Shown here piece by piece: positions 1-8,020 of a DNA stretch of 21,249 nt. Source of the DNA: a virus; IMG/VR virus record IMGVR_UViG_3300018067_000031, positions 1-21,249 of that record; one strand, given 5' to 3'. A program made the position numbers and the translations under genes. The notes beneath the pieces are model-generated. The model saw nothing but the letters and a program-made list of their open reading frames with translations. It did no database searches and was not told where the DNA came from. Positions within the stretch are counted from its first letter, which is position 1. Each line of letters starts with the position of its first letter.

Positions 1-203
1 CGACCCCGACCCAGGAGGAACTCGACCGGATGGCGGAAGGAACCTACAACCCGACCGAGGCGCAGCCGCCAGAGGCAGCCGCCGAGGCGCAGAAGCGCGA
101 GCGCGATGCGCTGGAAGCGAAGCACAAGCGTGAACGCGAGCAGCTTGAGCAACGCCAGCGTGCGATGAACCCGCAGGCGGGCGGCGGCTATACCACCCGC
201 TGA
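1..203 (+). CDS. C-terminal end of an unidentified phage protein (5' truncated)
   Basis: The frame beginning at base 3 is open to the TGA at 201-203 and encodes the last 66 residues of a protein that starts outside the window. Its stop overlaps the portal ATG by one base (TGATG), the coupling used throughout this operon, so it is very probably a real gene. The visible part has a Pro/Ala/Glu linker, then a strongly charged helix rich in Lys, Arg, Glu and Gln (KREREQLEQRQR), then a short tail NPQAGGGYTTR. Its position just before the portal would suit the large terminase subunit or a small head accessory protein. No catalytic motif lies in this fragment, so the identity cannot be decided. Confidence 0.6.
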   Translation, partial: TPTQEELDRMAEGTYNPTEAQPPEAAAEAQKRERDALEAKHKREREQLEQRQRAMNPQAGGGYTTR

Positions 204-1576
204 TGGCTAACTGGCTCACCGCCAGATTGCCGTGGGGCCCGGCACGGGCTGTCGAGGGGCAGTACCGCCCCGGTCCGTACATGTTGTCGGATGGTTGGCT
301 ATCGCAGTCGGCTGGGCGTTATCTCAACTGGTGGCAGTCCGGGCACAACCTGCAACCCTACGGCTCGCGCTCGGCGATGCTCGAGGCGTGCATTTCCGCG
401 TATGCGCAGACCGTACCAATGTGCAGCGGCGACCACTGGCGCAGCCTCGATAACGGCGGCCGCGAGCGCGTCACAAACTCGGCATTGTCGCGGATTATGC
501 GGCACCCCAATGACTACCAGAGCATTTCGGATTTCCTGCTGAACCTCACCCGCCGACTGTACGAGTGCGGCAATGCCTATGCCGTTGCGGTGCGGAACAA
601 CCGGGCCGAGATCACCGAGCTTCATCTGACGCGAGCCGGCGCGGCCACGGTGGCGGAGGATGGCAGCATTTTCTATTCGCTCTCGGGCAACGAGATCATC
701 GAGCGGCGGCTGAACCTATCCGTGCCCGTTCCCGGCCGGGATGTGCTGCATGTGCGATTGCACACGCCGCGGCATCCGCTGAAGGGCGAAAGCCCGATTC
801 TAGCGGCGCAGGTTGATCTGGCGATGTCGGGTGCGGCGCTGAACCAGCAGGTTCAGTTCTATATCAACCAATCCCGTCCGAGCTTCCTCCTAACGACCGA
901 TGTTGTGATGAAGCGGGAACAGGCGCAGGAACTGCGCGCCTGGTGGAACGAGCAGTCGCAGAGCGAGAACGTCGGCGGCACACCGATCCTGACGAGCGGG
1001 CTCAAGGCGCAGCCGGTGCAGACCTCGGCCGTCGATTCTCAACTAGTCGAATCGCTCAAGATGAACGACCAGAACATTGCGCTTGCGTTGCGCATACCGC
1101 TGCAAATACTCGGCATCGGAAACTCGACGTTCTCCAGCACCGAACTATTGATGCAGTCGTGGGTTTCGACCGGGCTCGGGTTCACGCTGAATCACATCGA
1201 GGAATCGTTCGGGCTGCTGTTCGGCTTGCGCGGTGTGCCTGACGAGTACCTCGAACTCGACACCCGCGCGCTGCTGCGTTCGGCTTATCGCGAGCGCATC
1301 GAGGGCCTGGCGCGCGGCGTCATTTCTGGGATCTACAGCCCCGACGAGGCGCGGGCGCAGGAGGATTTGCCGGCGGTGCCGGGCGGGCACGGAGCTGAAC
1401 CGCGGGTGCAGCAACAGGTCGTGCCGCTCAGCTATGGCAGCGATATGCAGCCGCCCTCGCCGCAACCGGCGACACCGCCGCAGGATACGCCGCCACCCGA
1501 CAATGCCGACAACACCGCAAGCCAACTCGCTTCGTTCCGCGCTGCGTATGACGAACACCGCCGCTTTGCCGCGTGA
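203..1576 (+). CDS. Phage portal protein (HK97 gp3-like family)
   Basis: The 457-residue product matches the HK97-type portal family in length and layout. The portal is a dodecameric ring at one capsid vertex through which DNA is packaged and ejected, and to which the connector attaches. Recognisable elements are [18 protein letters not shown] after about residue 50, the HPND turn at residues 101-104 followed by a helix carrying ECGNAYA, and a stem/clip region with [18 protein letters not shown] then [12 protein letters not shown] from about residue 303. The last 60 residues are Pro/Gln-rich and look disordered. The ATG at 203 overlaps the upstream stop by one base. The 3' end overlaps the next gene by 29 bases in another frame. 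The family call is firm; the role of the disordered tail is not known. Confidence 0.92.
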   Translation: MANWLTARLPWGPARAVEGQYRPGPYMLSDGWLSQSAGRYLNWWQSGHNLQPYGSRSAMLEACISAYAQTVPMCSGDHWRSLDNGGRERVTNSALSRIMRHPNDYQSISDFLLNLTRRLYECGNAYAVAVRNNRAEITELHLTRAGAATVAEDGSIFYSLSGNEIIERRLNLSVPVPGRDVLHVRLHTPRHPLKGESPILAAQVDLAMSGAALNQQVQFYINQSRPSFLLTTDVVMKREQAQELRAWWNEQSQSENVGGTPILTSGLKAQPVQTSAVDSQLVESLKMNDQNIALALRIPLQILGIGNSTFSSTELLMQSWVSTGLGFTLNHIEESFGLLFGLRGVPDEYLELDTRALLRSAYRERIEGLARGVISGIYSPDEARAQEDLPAVPGGHGAEPRVQQQVVPLSYGSDMQPPSPQPATPPQDTPPPDNADNTASQLASFRAAYDEHRRFAA

Positions 1577-2087
1577 CCCGCTGGCAGCGGAGCTCGGCTC
1601 CGTTGTCGGCATGCTGGAGCGAGAGCTGCGGTCACAGGTAGCGACGGCAATCGCCGAGATCCGCGAGGAGGTCGCAACGCTGCGGGCCTGGCGTGCCGAG
1701 ACGGCGTTGTATATGGCGTCGCAGACAGGGCCGCTGGGCCCGCCGGGGCCTCCCGGAGAGCGTGGGGAGATGGGGTTGCCGGGCGAAGCCATACAGGGCC
1801 CGCCCGGTGAACGGGGGGTTCCTGGGGCTCCAGGCGCGCCGGGCGAACAGGGGCCGCCAGGCGATCCTGGCGAGCAGGTAGAATTGGCGGCGCCTGATTA
1901 TCTGGTGCCGGTATTGGGCCGCGCGCTCGCGCTGTTGAATGAGGCGCCATTGCTCCCCGAATCAAAAGCAGCGCCGCCCAACATCACACTCAATGTACTG
2001 GCGCCGGGTGGCGCGCACCGTAAGACGATAACGACCCGACGGGACGATGACGGCAACCTGATCGCCGAGGTGGTCGAGGATGAGTAA
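1548..2087 (+). CDS. Collagen-like phage virion protein with N-terminal coiled coil
   Basis: The 179-residue protein is read from ATG 1548, giving [15 protein letters not shown] and a 29-base overlap with the portal; ATG 1611 is a later alternative. Residues about 15-55 look like a coiled coil ([19 protein letters not shown]). Residues 61-110 form 16 Gly-X-Y triplets with one two-residue break (IQ) after the seventh triplet. The C-terminal part, about 111-179, is a small conserved-looking domain ending in a charged [16 protein letters not shown] stretch. Collagen repeats in phage proteins normally form trimeric stalks, and the coiled coil would suit trimerisation. Lying directly behind the portal, it may be a head or neck fibre or a fibre adaptor; this role is inference. 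The frame is open further upstream inside the portal gene, but that part reads as non-coding shadow. Confidence 0.75.
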   Translation: MTNTAALPRDPLAAELGSVVGMLERELRSQVATAIAEIREEVATLRAWRAETALYMASQTGPLGPPGPPGERGEMGLPGEAIQGPPGERGVPGAPGAPGEQGPPGDPGEQVELAAPDYLVPVLGRALALLNEAPLLPESKAAPPNITLNVLAPGGAHRKTITTRRDDDGNLIAEVVEDE

Positions 2088-2520
2088 GTCCGACAGTTGG
2101 GAAAATGCTCTGCTGTTGCTGCTGTTCAACAATACGAATGCCGCCAATATCGGCGATGCGACCGGGCTGCGCGGCAGCACGACGGCCGGCAGCCTGTACC
2201 TGTCGCTGCACACTGCCGACCCCGGCGAGGCAGGCACCCAAACCACGAGCGAGATCGCGTACACCAGTTATGCCAGGGTTGCCGTGGCGCGCTCGGCCGC
2301 CGGGTTTACCGTCACCGGCAGCAGTGTGGCGCTGACGGCGGCGGCATCGTTCCCGGCCGGCACCGGCGGCTCGGGCACGGTGACGCATTTCGGGATCGGC
2401 ACGGCGGCGAATGGTGCCGGCAGCCTACTCTATAGCGGCACGGTGACCCCGAATATCGTCACCGGCAACGGCATCACCCCGCAACTGACGACTGCGGCCG
2501 GGCTCGTCACGGAAGACTGA
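2080..2520 (+). CDS. Small beta-rich phage structural protein (tail-fibre-type annotation common)
   Basis: The 146-residue product begins [20 protein letters not shown] and contains [14 protein letters not shown] followed by [16 protein letters not shown] recognise this pattern from small virion proteins often labelled tail fibre protein in phages of Gram-negative bacteria; their exact function is not established. The rest is Gly/Thr/Ser-rich and alternates like beta strands, with the segment [14 protein letters not shown] near the C-terminus. The ATG lies eight bases inside the end of the collagen-like gene (ATGAGTAA), and the next gene starts two bases after the stop, so it sits inside the fibre cassette. 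It could be a fibre accessory or a decoration protein. No enzymatic motif is visible. Confidence 0.7.
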   Translation: MSKSDSWENALLLLLFNNTNAANIGDATGLRGSTTAGSLYLSLHTADPGEAGTQTTSEIAYTSYARVAVARSAAGFTVTGSSVALTAAASFPAGTGGSGTVTHFGIGTAANGAGSLLYSGTVTPNIVTGNGITPQLTTAAGLVTED

Positions 2521-2521
2521 G

Positions 2522-5332
2522 ATGTCGCTGCAACGCATCTCCGACCTGACAGCCGGCACGCCGCCATATAGCGGCGCGAGCATCATCGAAGTTTCGGTGC
2601 CAACCGGCGCTGCGCCGCCCTACGCCTCGCGCAAGGCGCAGCTATCGGACATTGTCGGGGCTTATCTGCCGTTGACCGGCGGCCTTTTGAGCGGCGCGCT
2701 GGGGATCAAGACAACGACCCTGCTGGCTGATTTGCACATCGGGCAGTCAGCTCCCGCGACCGCCCGCAGCTACCACACCATGTCCGACGCCAACAATGGC
2801 GAGTGGGCTTACTTGGGAGATTGGCTTGGTAATGTTGCGAGGTATGGCACTGATAAGAATGGTTCCGGGGTCGCGCGCGACATTTATTTAATGCGCGGGG
2901 GCATGCCACAGCTTTCAATCGCCAACGGGTTTGGAACTACCGCTTACATTGGCATCAACACGACTGCGCCGGGCTGCATGCTGGACGTTGTTGTCCCGAG
3001 CGACGCTTCCGGCACCATCAGGATTGGCAACCCGCTGATCGGGGCCGGGGCCAGTTGCGGTGCAACCGTCGAGGCTACCGGCGTGCGTGGCGACGCCAAC
3101 GGCACCTTCGACGGCAGGATCGCGATCGGCTTTCGCCGCACCGACGGCAACCCGATCGACAACGCCTACATCGGCCGCGTCGGAACCCTTGGATTTGGTG
3201 GTCAGTGGGGCACCGACCAGACCTTCCAGCAGACCAAGATGCTGTACCCCGCCTCGATCCAGGGGTTGGTCGAGGGCTCGTACACCGCCGCCAACAACAT
3301 GCCGACCGCGCTGTCATTCCGCACCGGGCTGGTGGGCGAGGACATCCGCGCACCGAACACCAGCTTCGGCACCGAGCGGATACGGATCACCAGCGGCGGC
3401 AATGTTGGGTTTGGCACGAGTATTCCGCAAGCCTTACTTCACATTGGCACTACCGCAGCAACTGCGCGTACTTACAATACCTTCACCGACGCCAGCAACG
3501 GCGAATGGGCTTACATGGGGGATTGGAGTACCAATACCGCGAAGTATGGCACTGATAAGAATGGTTCTGGGATCGCGCGCAACGTCCAGTTTATGGTTGG
3601 TGGCGTTGACAAGCTGAATTACGGTGTGTCACTAGCTAATTATTGGGCTGCATCGAGCCCGCTTCATATATATGGCTTCGATGCGGCTAGTGGCGCGGCG
3701 TTAGTGCTCGGTAATAATGGTGGAGCCAACTCCTATATTGGAGGCTCTTGGTTTAGCTTTAATACTTATTGGAATGGGTCAAGTTACGTATTCGGTCAGG
3801 GTAGTCATGCTGGTACGCCATACGGCGGCCTGTATGTGTTTGATCCACCTACTGGAGTTCACAGGTGGAGTATAACTGACGCGGGAGGTGCTGCCGGGGC
3901 GGCGACTTCGGCTGTTACTGCTTTAGCGTTGAAGCGTATCGCCGGTGTCTCATTATTAACGATTGGAACCTGGGTCGATTTTACCGCCGCTTTTCCGGCA
4001 TTGCGGGCCAACGGCAATTCACTGGAAGTGCGTCTCGCTGACGACAGCGCCTATGCGCAGTTCCGTGCCTCAATACTTTACGGCGATACGCTTGGCGGCA
4101 ACGCTATGGCGTTTGCCCAGGCGCAGTGGACGATGAGTGGCGGCGGTGCAATCACTTGGTCGGGTAACCGGTTGTACTGGAACGCGCGGTTAATCTGGAT
4201 ACCGATTTCGCAGCCGTATGGCACGTTCACGCAGGCAGATTTACCGACTACCGATATACCGCCAAGTCAGGTCTACGATGGTGTCGCGCGCAGTGTTGCT
4301 GGCGGTATCCTGCTCAACGCATGGGAAGCCCTGTATTGGGATCCAACCATTGGTAATTTCCATATCGTTTTTTACGGCAATCCGTGGACCGTACAGAGTT
4401 CTTGGTTACTCGTCGCCTCTGTGAACGGTGATAGCACCTTACTGAAGCTAGGTACAGGCCAACAGATCGCTAATCCGGGTTCAATTACGAATGGGTATGA
4501 GAATAAGTATATCTGGAACAGCGGTGGCGCTCCGCAGCCCGTCAGCATCTCTGTTACTGGCGGTTCCATGCGTAACTACAAGACCTACACCGACGCCAGC
4601 AACGCCGAGTGGTCGATTCTGGGAAGTTGGGGCAGCAACGTCGCGTATTATGGCACCTCGATGATCGGCTCGGGCGTGGCCCGCGATGTTGCTATTCAGC
4701 GCGGCGGCCTCAACCAGATGCTGATCAACGGCGCGCTGATCGCATACGGCCCGGCCGCCGCGTTTACCAGCTCGTTTCCGGCGTTGAAGCGGGTTGGCAC
4801 GTCGCTTCAGCTCCGGTTGGCGGACGACAGCGCCGACGCGCCTTTTTACTCTTCAACCATATACTCTAGTGGTGACTTGTCGGCGACCGGCGCGGTCTTT
4901 GCCGTTGGGTACACAGCTAGGGCGGGTACCCCCGGCCCCAACCGCGGTAACAGGTTCAATATCGACTGGGCACCCGGTGCTCAGTTATGGATCGATAACG
5001 TTAATCAGGGCACGTTCACGCTTACCTGCGACTATCGGATCAAGGAGAATATCGCCGAATTGCCGAGTACCTGGGACAAGGTGAAGGCGCTGCACCCGGT
5101 TAGCTATAGCTATGCGGCCAACCCGGAATTGCTGCGCAATGAGGCGGACCCGGCCGAGCGCTGGGGCTTTATCGCGCACGAGCTGCAAGAGGTGCTACTG
5201 CCGACCGCCGCCACTGGGTACAAGGACGCGCCGAATTTAATTCAGTCCCCCGACATCCTGGCTGTAGCTGCTTCGCTGACAAAGGCGTTGCAAGAAGCAA
5301 TGGCTCGGATCGAGGCGTTGGAGGCAAGATGA
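2522..5332 (+). CDS. Phage tail or head fibre protein with C-terminal S74-type intramolecular chaperone domain
   Basis: The 936-residue fibre starts MSLQRISDLTAGTPPYSG, a common fibre N-terminus. Three related modules (about residues 80-128, 314-362 and 683-731) share a D-A-(S/N)-N-(A/G)-E-W core followed by a YGT(D/S) and GSG(V/I)AR pattern. Two further related segments, near residues 486-519 and 747-780, share FPAL and RLADDSA. The last 100 residues are a peptidase S74-type chaperone: CDYRIKENI at 836-844, then WGFIAHELQEV and a final helix ending in ALQEAMARIEALEAR. Such domains help the fibre trimerise and usually cleave themselves off. The family nucleophile is Ser; here it is Cys836, with the partner Lys841 kept. 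The central DNA, about 3630-4560, has clearly lower GC than the flanks, suggesting an exchanged host-range module. A start two bases after the previous stop, with GGAAG upstream, fits well. Confidence 0.88.
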   Translation: MSLQRISDLTAGTPPYSGASIIEVSVPTGAAPPYASRKAQLSDIVGAYLPLTGGLLSGALGIKTTTLLADLHIGQSAPATARSYHTMSDANNGEWAYLGDWLGNVARYGTDKNGSGVARDIYLMRGGMPQLSIANGFGTTAYIGINTTAPGCMLDVVVPSDASGTIRIGNPLIGAGASCGATVEATGVRGDANGTFDGRIAIGFRRTDGNPIDNAYIGRVGTLGFGGQWGTDQTFQQTKMLYPASIQGLVEGSYTAANNMPTALSFRTGLVGEDIRAPNTSFGTERIRITSGGNVGFGTSIPQALLHIGTTAATARTYNTFTDASNGEWAYMGDWSTNTAKYGTDKNGSGIARNVQFMVGGVDKLNYGVSLANYWAASSPLHIYGFDAASGAALVLGNNGGANSYIGGSWFSFNTYWNGSSYVFGQGSHAGTPYGGLYVFDPPTGVHRWSITDAGGAAGAATSAVTALALKRIAGVSLLTIGTWVDFTAAFPALRANGNSLEVRLADDSAYAQFRASILYGDTLGGNAMAFAQAQWTMSGGGAITWSGNRLYWNARLIWIPISQPYGTFTQADLPTTDIPPSQVYDGVARSVAGGILLNAWEALYWDPTIGNFHIVFYGNPWTVQSSWLLVASVNGDSTLLKLGTGQQIANPGSITNGYENKYIWNSGGAPQPVSISVTGGSMRNYKTYTDASNAEWSILGSWGSNVAYYGTSMIGSGVARDVAIQRGGLNQMLINGALIAYGPAAAFTSSFPALKRVGTSLQLRLADDSADAPFYSSTIYSSGDLSATGAVFAVGYTARAGTPGPNRGNRFNIDWAPGAQLWIDNVNQGTFTLTCDYRIKENIAELPSTWDKVKALHPVSYSYAANPELLRNEADPAERWGFIAHELQEVLLPTAATGYKDAPNLIQSPDILAVAASLTKALQEAMARIEALEAR
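2759..4714 (+). repeat. Three dispersed copies of a ~49-residue module within the fibre gene
   Basis: Copies lie at about 2759-2905, 3461-3607 and 4568-4714. Copies 1 and 2 share YGTDKNGSG exactly and differ mildly elsewhere; copy 3 is more diverged (AEWSILGSWGSNVAYYGT). They mark internal duplication of a fibre building block. The spacing is irregular, so this is not a tandem array. Confidence 0.7.
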
Positions 5333-5634
5333 CTGATTTTGTTGTGACGATTACTGACCCGGACGAATTGGCGGGGATTACCTGGGCACGCGAGCAGCAC
5401 AACGCGGCATTGCCGCCACCACCACCGGAGGATATGGGCGTGACCACATTGCCCGTAGTGCCGCCAGACGGTGTGGTCCAGTTACCGGCGACAACCGTGG
5501 ACGACCCGCTTCTAACCGATGAAGCGTATGTGCAGTGGGTCATGGAACAGGCGGCGCGCTCCTATTCCGATCAGAAGCTCCGGCACGAATACGAGCAGGA
5601 GTACCAAGCTGCTGTAAATGCGCGTGCGGGATGA
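5329..5634 (+). CDS. Small hypothetical phage protein downstream of the fibre
   Basis: The 101-residue protein starts at ATG 5329 and overlaps the fibre stop by four bases (ATGA). It has a short beta-like N-terminus (MTDFVVTITDPDELAGI), an aromatic-charged helix around residue 20, a run of five prolines at residues 29-33, a Val/Pro-rich linker, and a C-terminal helix with WVMEQAARSYSDQKLRHEYE. I recognise no enzyme motif. Position and tight coupling suggest a fibre assembly helper or minor virion protein made together with the fibre; this is inference. It has no signal peptide or membrane segment. Confidence 0.7.
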   Translation: MTDFVVTITDPDELAGITWAREQHNAALPPPPPEDMGVTTLPVVPPDGVVQLPATTVDDPLLTDEAYVQWVMEQAARSYSDQKLRHEYEQEYQAAVNARAG

Positions 5635-5792
5635 TTGACGACCCTGAACGCGAACAACGGACGCTGACCGAGATCGACGTCATCCGCACGCAGCGTAACA
5701 ATTTGATGGCGCGGCTATTGGAATTGGAAGTGCAATTAGCGATGCAGGACGACGAGCTGCGGCGACTGCGTGGTGCTGACCCACAACGATGA
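5631..5792 (+). CDS. Short coiled-coil hypothetical protein
   Basis: The start is ATG 5631, overlapping the previous stop by four bases (ATGA) and giving 53 residues beginning MIDDPEREQRTLTEIDVIRT. Almost the whole protein is a charged amphipathic helix with heptad-like spacing (NNLMARLLELEVQLAMQDDE). An upstream in-frame extension to 5535 only shadows the previous gene. The next gene again overlaps by four bases, so the translational chain is unbroken. It may be a small assembly factor or oligomerisation peptide; no family was recognised. Confidence 0.62.
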   Translation: MIDDPEREQRTLTEIDVIRTQRNNLMARLLELEVQLAMQDDELRRLRGADPQR

Positions 5793-6556
5793 TTAGCGAG
5801 CGCGGCATCGCCGTCTCAGTAGGACACGCGGCCGGGATTGGGCGCGCCGCGGCGCAGGCATCGGTATACGGCGATGCCATCGATTACCGGCTGACCGAGG
5901 ACGACGCCGGGCGACTGACCGAGGACGGGCTCGATTACCGGGTGCTCGACGGTGCGCTGTCGCTGGCTTCGGCGGGAAGCGTGGTCGGATCAAGTACCGT
6001 TTCGGCGGCTGGCGCATGGCGTGTCGCCGCGGCTGCCGCGGCCAGCGGCACCAGCGCCGTTGCTGCCGCGTCATCTGTCGGCGTGACCATCGCCGCAGCG
6101 GGTGCGTCTACTGGCACCAGCACCGTATCGGCGACGGGCGCGGCCGGCACACTCGGCGTCGCCGCAGCCTACGGGACCAGTACGGCGGTTGCGGCGAGCC
6201 TTGCCGGCGCGGCAGGCGTGGCGGATGGGGCGGCGGCCGGCAGCTCGACGGCGGATGCCACGGGCGCCGCCACAGCGGCGGCCAGCGGCTCGGCGAGCGG
6301 CACCTCGACGGCCGAAGCCAACTCAACCGCGGCGCCGCCTGTTCTGGTGGTGATCGGCGGCGGGCGGATCTCCCCGCGCGAATACATCATTGCGGCGGAA
6401 GGGCACGCGGCCGGCACCTCGACATGTGCGGCACGGGGTTGGGCAATTGTGGCCGGCACAGGGAAGGCTGATGGCATGGCGGCCGTGACGGCCGAAGGTG
6501 TCGCACGCCGATATCTGCACGACGACGAGATTATGATCCTGCTCGAGGCCGCCTGA
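5789..6556 (+). CDS. Ala/Gly/Ser/Thr-rich repeat protein, probably a fibrous virion component
   Basis: The 255-residue protein starts at ATG 5789 (ATGA overlap). After a short N-terminal part with two LTED motifs around residues 35-50, residues about 60-185 are almost entirely Ala, Gly, Ser, Thr and Val. A G-(T/S)-S-(T/A) motif recurs at residues 67, 87, 109, 129, 151 and 171, spaced exactly 20/22/20/22/20, with a seventh copy at 209 after a Pro-rich hinge (STAAPPVLVVIGGG). The C-terminus RRYLHDDEIMILLEAA is helical and acidic. The pattern suggests a beta-solenoid or similar fibrous fold. Its place among fibre and collagen-like genes suggests an external appendage. No signal peptide or anchor is visible. 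Function is unknown; the repeat reading is firm and the fold is inference. Confidence 0.72.
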   Translation: MISERGIAVSVGHAAGIGRAAAQASVYGDAIDYRLTEDDAGRLTEDGLDYRVLDGALSLASAGSVVGSSTVSAAGAWRVAAAAAASGTSAVAAASSVGVTIAAAGASTGTSTVSATGAAGTLGVAAAYGTSTAVAASLAGAAGVADGAAAGSSTADATGAATAAASGSASGTSTAEANSTAAPPVLVVIGGGRISPREYIIAAEGHAAGTSTCAARGWAIVAGTGKADGMAAVTAEGVARRYLHDDEIMILLEAA

Positions 6557-7023
6557 TGCCCGACCTGCCATTGCCGCGCTATTCGTTATGGCAGGCGATC
6601 GGCGTCGCGCTGGGGCTCGCGACGCGGGCGATTGAGGAGGTGCGGGCGGGCGGCAAGCCGGGGCCGCAGGGGAAACCCGGCAAGCCCGGCGAGGATGGGC
6701 GCACACTCGCCTTCCGCGGCGCATGGAAGGCCGCCAGCGAGTATCAAGCGTTCGATGTGGCGATGTGCGACGGCTCATCGTTTGTCGCGCTGTGCGACGC
6801 TCCAGGCGCGTGCCCTGGCGATGGCTGGCGCCTCTTGGCAGCCCGCGGCAAATCCGGCCCGCCGGGCCCCGCCGGGGCAACCGGGGAGAGGGGCTGGCCC
6901 GGACCGCCGGGGCCATCGCCGGCTTCGCTTGAGGTCGACGGCGAGGGGCTGTTGACGTTGCGCCTCGGCGATGGGACTCGGCTCGACTGCGATCTGTACC
7001 CGGTGCTGGCGAAGCTGCGATGA
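6556..7023 (+). CDS. Collagen-like virion protein with embedded carbohydrate-binding-like module
   Basis: The 155-residue protein starts at ATG 6556, overlapping the previous stop by one base. Residues 1-31 are an amphipathic N-terminal anchor. Residues 33-50 are six Gly-X-Y triplets. Residues about 53-97 hold FRGAWKAASEYQAFDVAMC then SSFVALCD and GDGWRLLA, the aromatic pattern (G-x-W, Y, D-V, S-x-(F/W), W) of small chitinase-type carbohydrate-binding modules. Residues 98-121 are eight more triplets, and a short beta domain ends the protein. Four Cys residues are present (71, 80, 86 and 142), three of them within the module. A triple-helical stalk carrying a sugar-binding head would suit host-surface adhesion; that role is inference. 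The next gene starts four bases before this stop. Confidence 0.78.
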   Translation: MPDLPLPRYSLWQAIGVALGLATRAIEEVRAGGKPGPQGKPGKPGEDGRTLAFRGAWKAASEYQAFDVAMCDGSSFVALCDAPGACPGDGWRLLAARGKSGPPGPAGATGERGWPGPPGPSPASLEVDGEGLLTLRLGDGTRLDCDLYPVLAKLR

Positions 7024-7673
7024 GCCGCTGGGGCTATCGCATCACGCGCGTCGTGACACCAGCGACAAGCCTGGCGCTGGTGAGCGTCGACCAGGCAAAG
7101 GCCGCGCTCGGCATTGACCCGGCCGACACTTCGCAGGATGCGGCGCTCTCAGCGCAGATCGATTCCGTGTCGATGGCGATCAACAATTACTGCGACCGCA
7201 TTTTTGCCGTGCAGGTCTACCGCGACCAACTCCGCAACGCCTGCGGCTGGTACGGCGAGCCGCTGGTGACGCGGCAATATCCGATCATGGTGAACGATAC
7301 CGGCGTGGCGCTGGTCGCGGTCACCGAGAATGGCGTGGTGCTCGATGCGGCGTATTTGGAGGTGTACCTGGAGACGGGCGGCATCTATCGGCTCGACGGC
7401 TCGATGGCACCAGCCGCCTGGGCCAGCGCATTGCTCGTGGTGGACTACACCGCCGGCTACGACCCGATCCCGGCGGACGTGCAGGGCGCCGCGCTGGAAT
7501 GGCTGACGGCGCGGTGGTTCGCGGTGGGGCGCGACCCGGCATTGCGGTCGGAGACCATCCCGGATCTGATCACCCAGGTTTACGCAGGGGATTTCGGGGC
7601 GGGTACAAACGCCGGCTCGATGCCGCCGGGCGCCCGCGACCTGTTGGCGCCCTATAAGCTGTGGTCGGTATGA
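7020..7673 (+). CDS. Head-tail connector protein (gp6-like family)
   Basis: The 217-residue product has the hallmark N-terminal helix pair of gp6-like connectors: SLALVSVDQAKAALGID, then a region with AALSAQIDSVSMAINNYCDR ending in an aromatic turn. A beta domain in the middle carries the YRLDG and YTAGYDPIPADVQGAALEW segments, the latter typical of this family's C-terminal helical repeat. Proteins of this type form a ring under the portal and seal the packaged capsid. It opens the connector block that follows the fibre cassette. The ATG overlaps the previous stop by four bases. The length is slightly above the usual 100-200 residues, consistent with the long-form members. Confidence 0.85.
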   Translation: MSRWGYRITRVVTPATSLALVSVDQAKAALGIDPADTSQDAALSAQIDSVSMAINNYCDRIFAVQVYRDQLRNACGWYGEPLVTRQYPIMVNDTGVALVAVTENGVVLDAAYLEVYLETGGIYRLDGSMAPAAWASALLVVDYTAGYDPIPADVQGAALEWLTARWFAVGRDPALRSETIPDLITQVYAGDFGAGTNAGSMPPGARDLLAPYKLWSV

Positions 7674-8020
7674 CGCCGCCGACGCTGATCGCCCGGCTCG
7701 ACGCGGCGATTGCCGGCTACGGGCAGAGCGTGACGCTGCAGCGCACGGCGGTCGATGCAGCCGGCGGCGTTACGGTCGCGGAAGAAGTAGAATGCCCGGC
7801 GGCGGTGCGCAATTTCGGGCCGCAGGATTTGCAGGCCGGCGAAGTGCAGGATATCCGGGTCGTGCTTAGTCCGACCTCGCTCGGTCCCTTTGGCCCGCCA
7901 AACCTGCCCAAGCGCGACGACGTCATTTTAATCGATGGCGATCCGGCGAACATTGTACAGATTGCGCCACTGTCCTACGGCGGTGCGTTGGTCAGGCTAA
8001 ATCTACTCTGTCGTGGCTGA
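7670..8020 (+). CDS. Head closure / head-tail adaptor protein
   Basis: ATG 7670 (ATGA overlap with the connector stop) is preferred over GTG 7661; it gives 116 residues beginning MTPPTLIARLDAAIAGYGQS. The small beta-barrel pattern, with YGQSVTLQRTAVDAAGG near the start, PKRDDVILIDGDPANI in the second half and a final strand, is typical of head-tail adaptors, which cap the connector ring and receive the tail. Order (connector, adaptor, terminator-like, gp10-like, tube) agrees with siphophage neck modules. No unusual features are seen. Confidence 0.82.
   Translation: MTPPTLIARLDAAIAGYGQSVTLQRTAVDAAGGVTVAEEVECPAAVRNFGPQDLQAGEVQDIRVVLSPTSLGPFGPPNLPKRDDVILIDGDPANIVQIAPLSYGGALVRLNLLCRG

Noticed and set aside
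1145-1792. Long open frame on the - strand under the portal and collagen-like genes (about 215 codons)
   Set aside because: It is rich in Arg, Ser and Ala with low-complexity runs, has no recognisable motif, and is opposite two well-supported genes; long antisense frames are expected in high-GC DNA.
3060-3617. + strand frame of about 185 codons inside the fibre gene
   Set aside because: Ser/Pro/Arg-rich, lies wholly within the fibre frame, and ends where GC falls; typical shadow frame.
6323-6916. Long - strand frame (about 197 codons) under the repeat and second collagen-like genes
   Set aside because: Pro/Arg-rich shadow of Gly-X-Y and Ala-rich coding on the + strand; no start context or motif.
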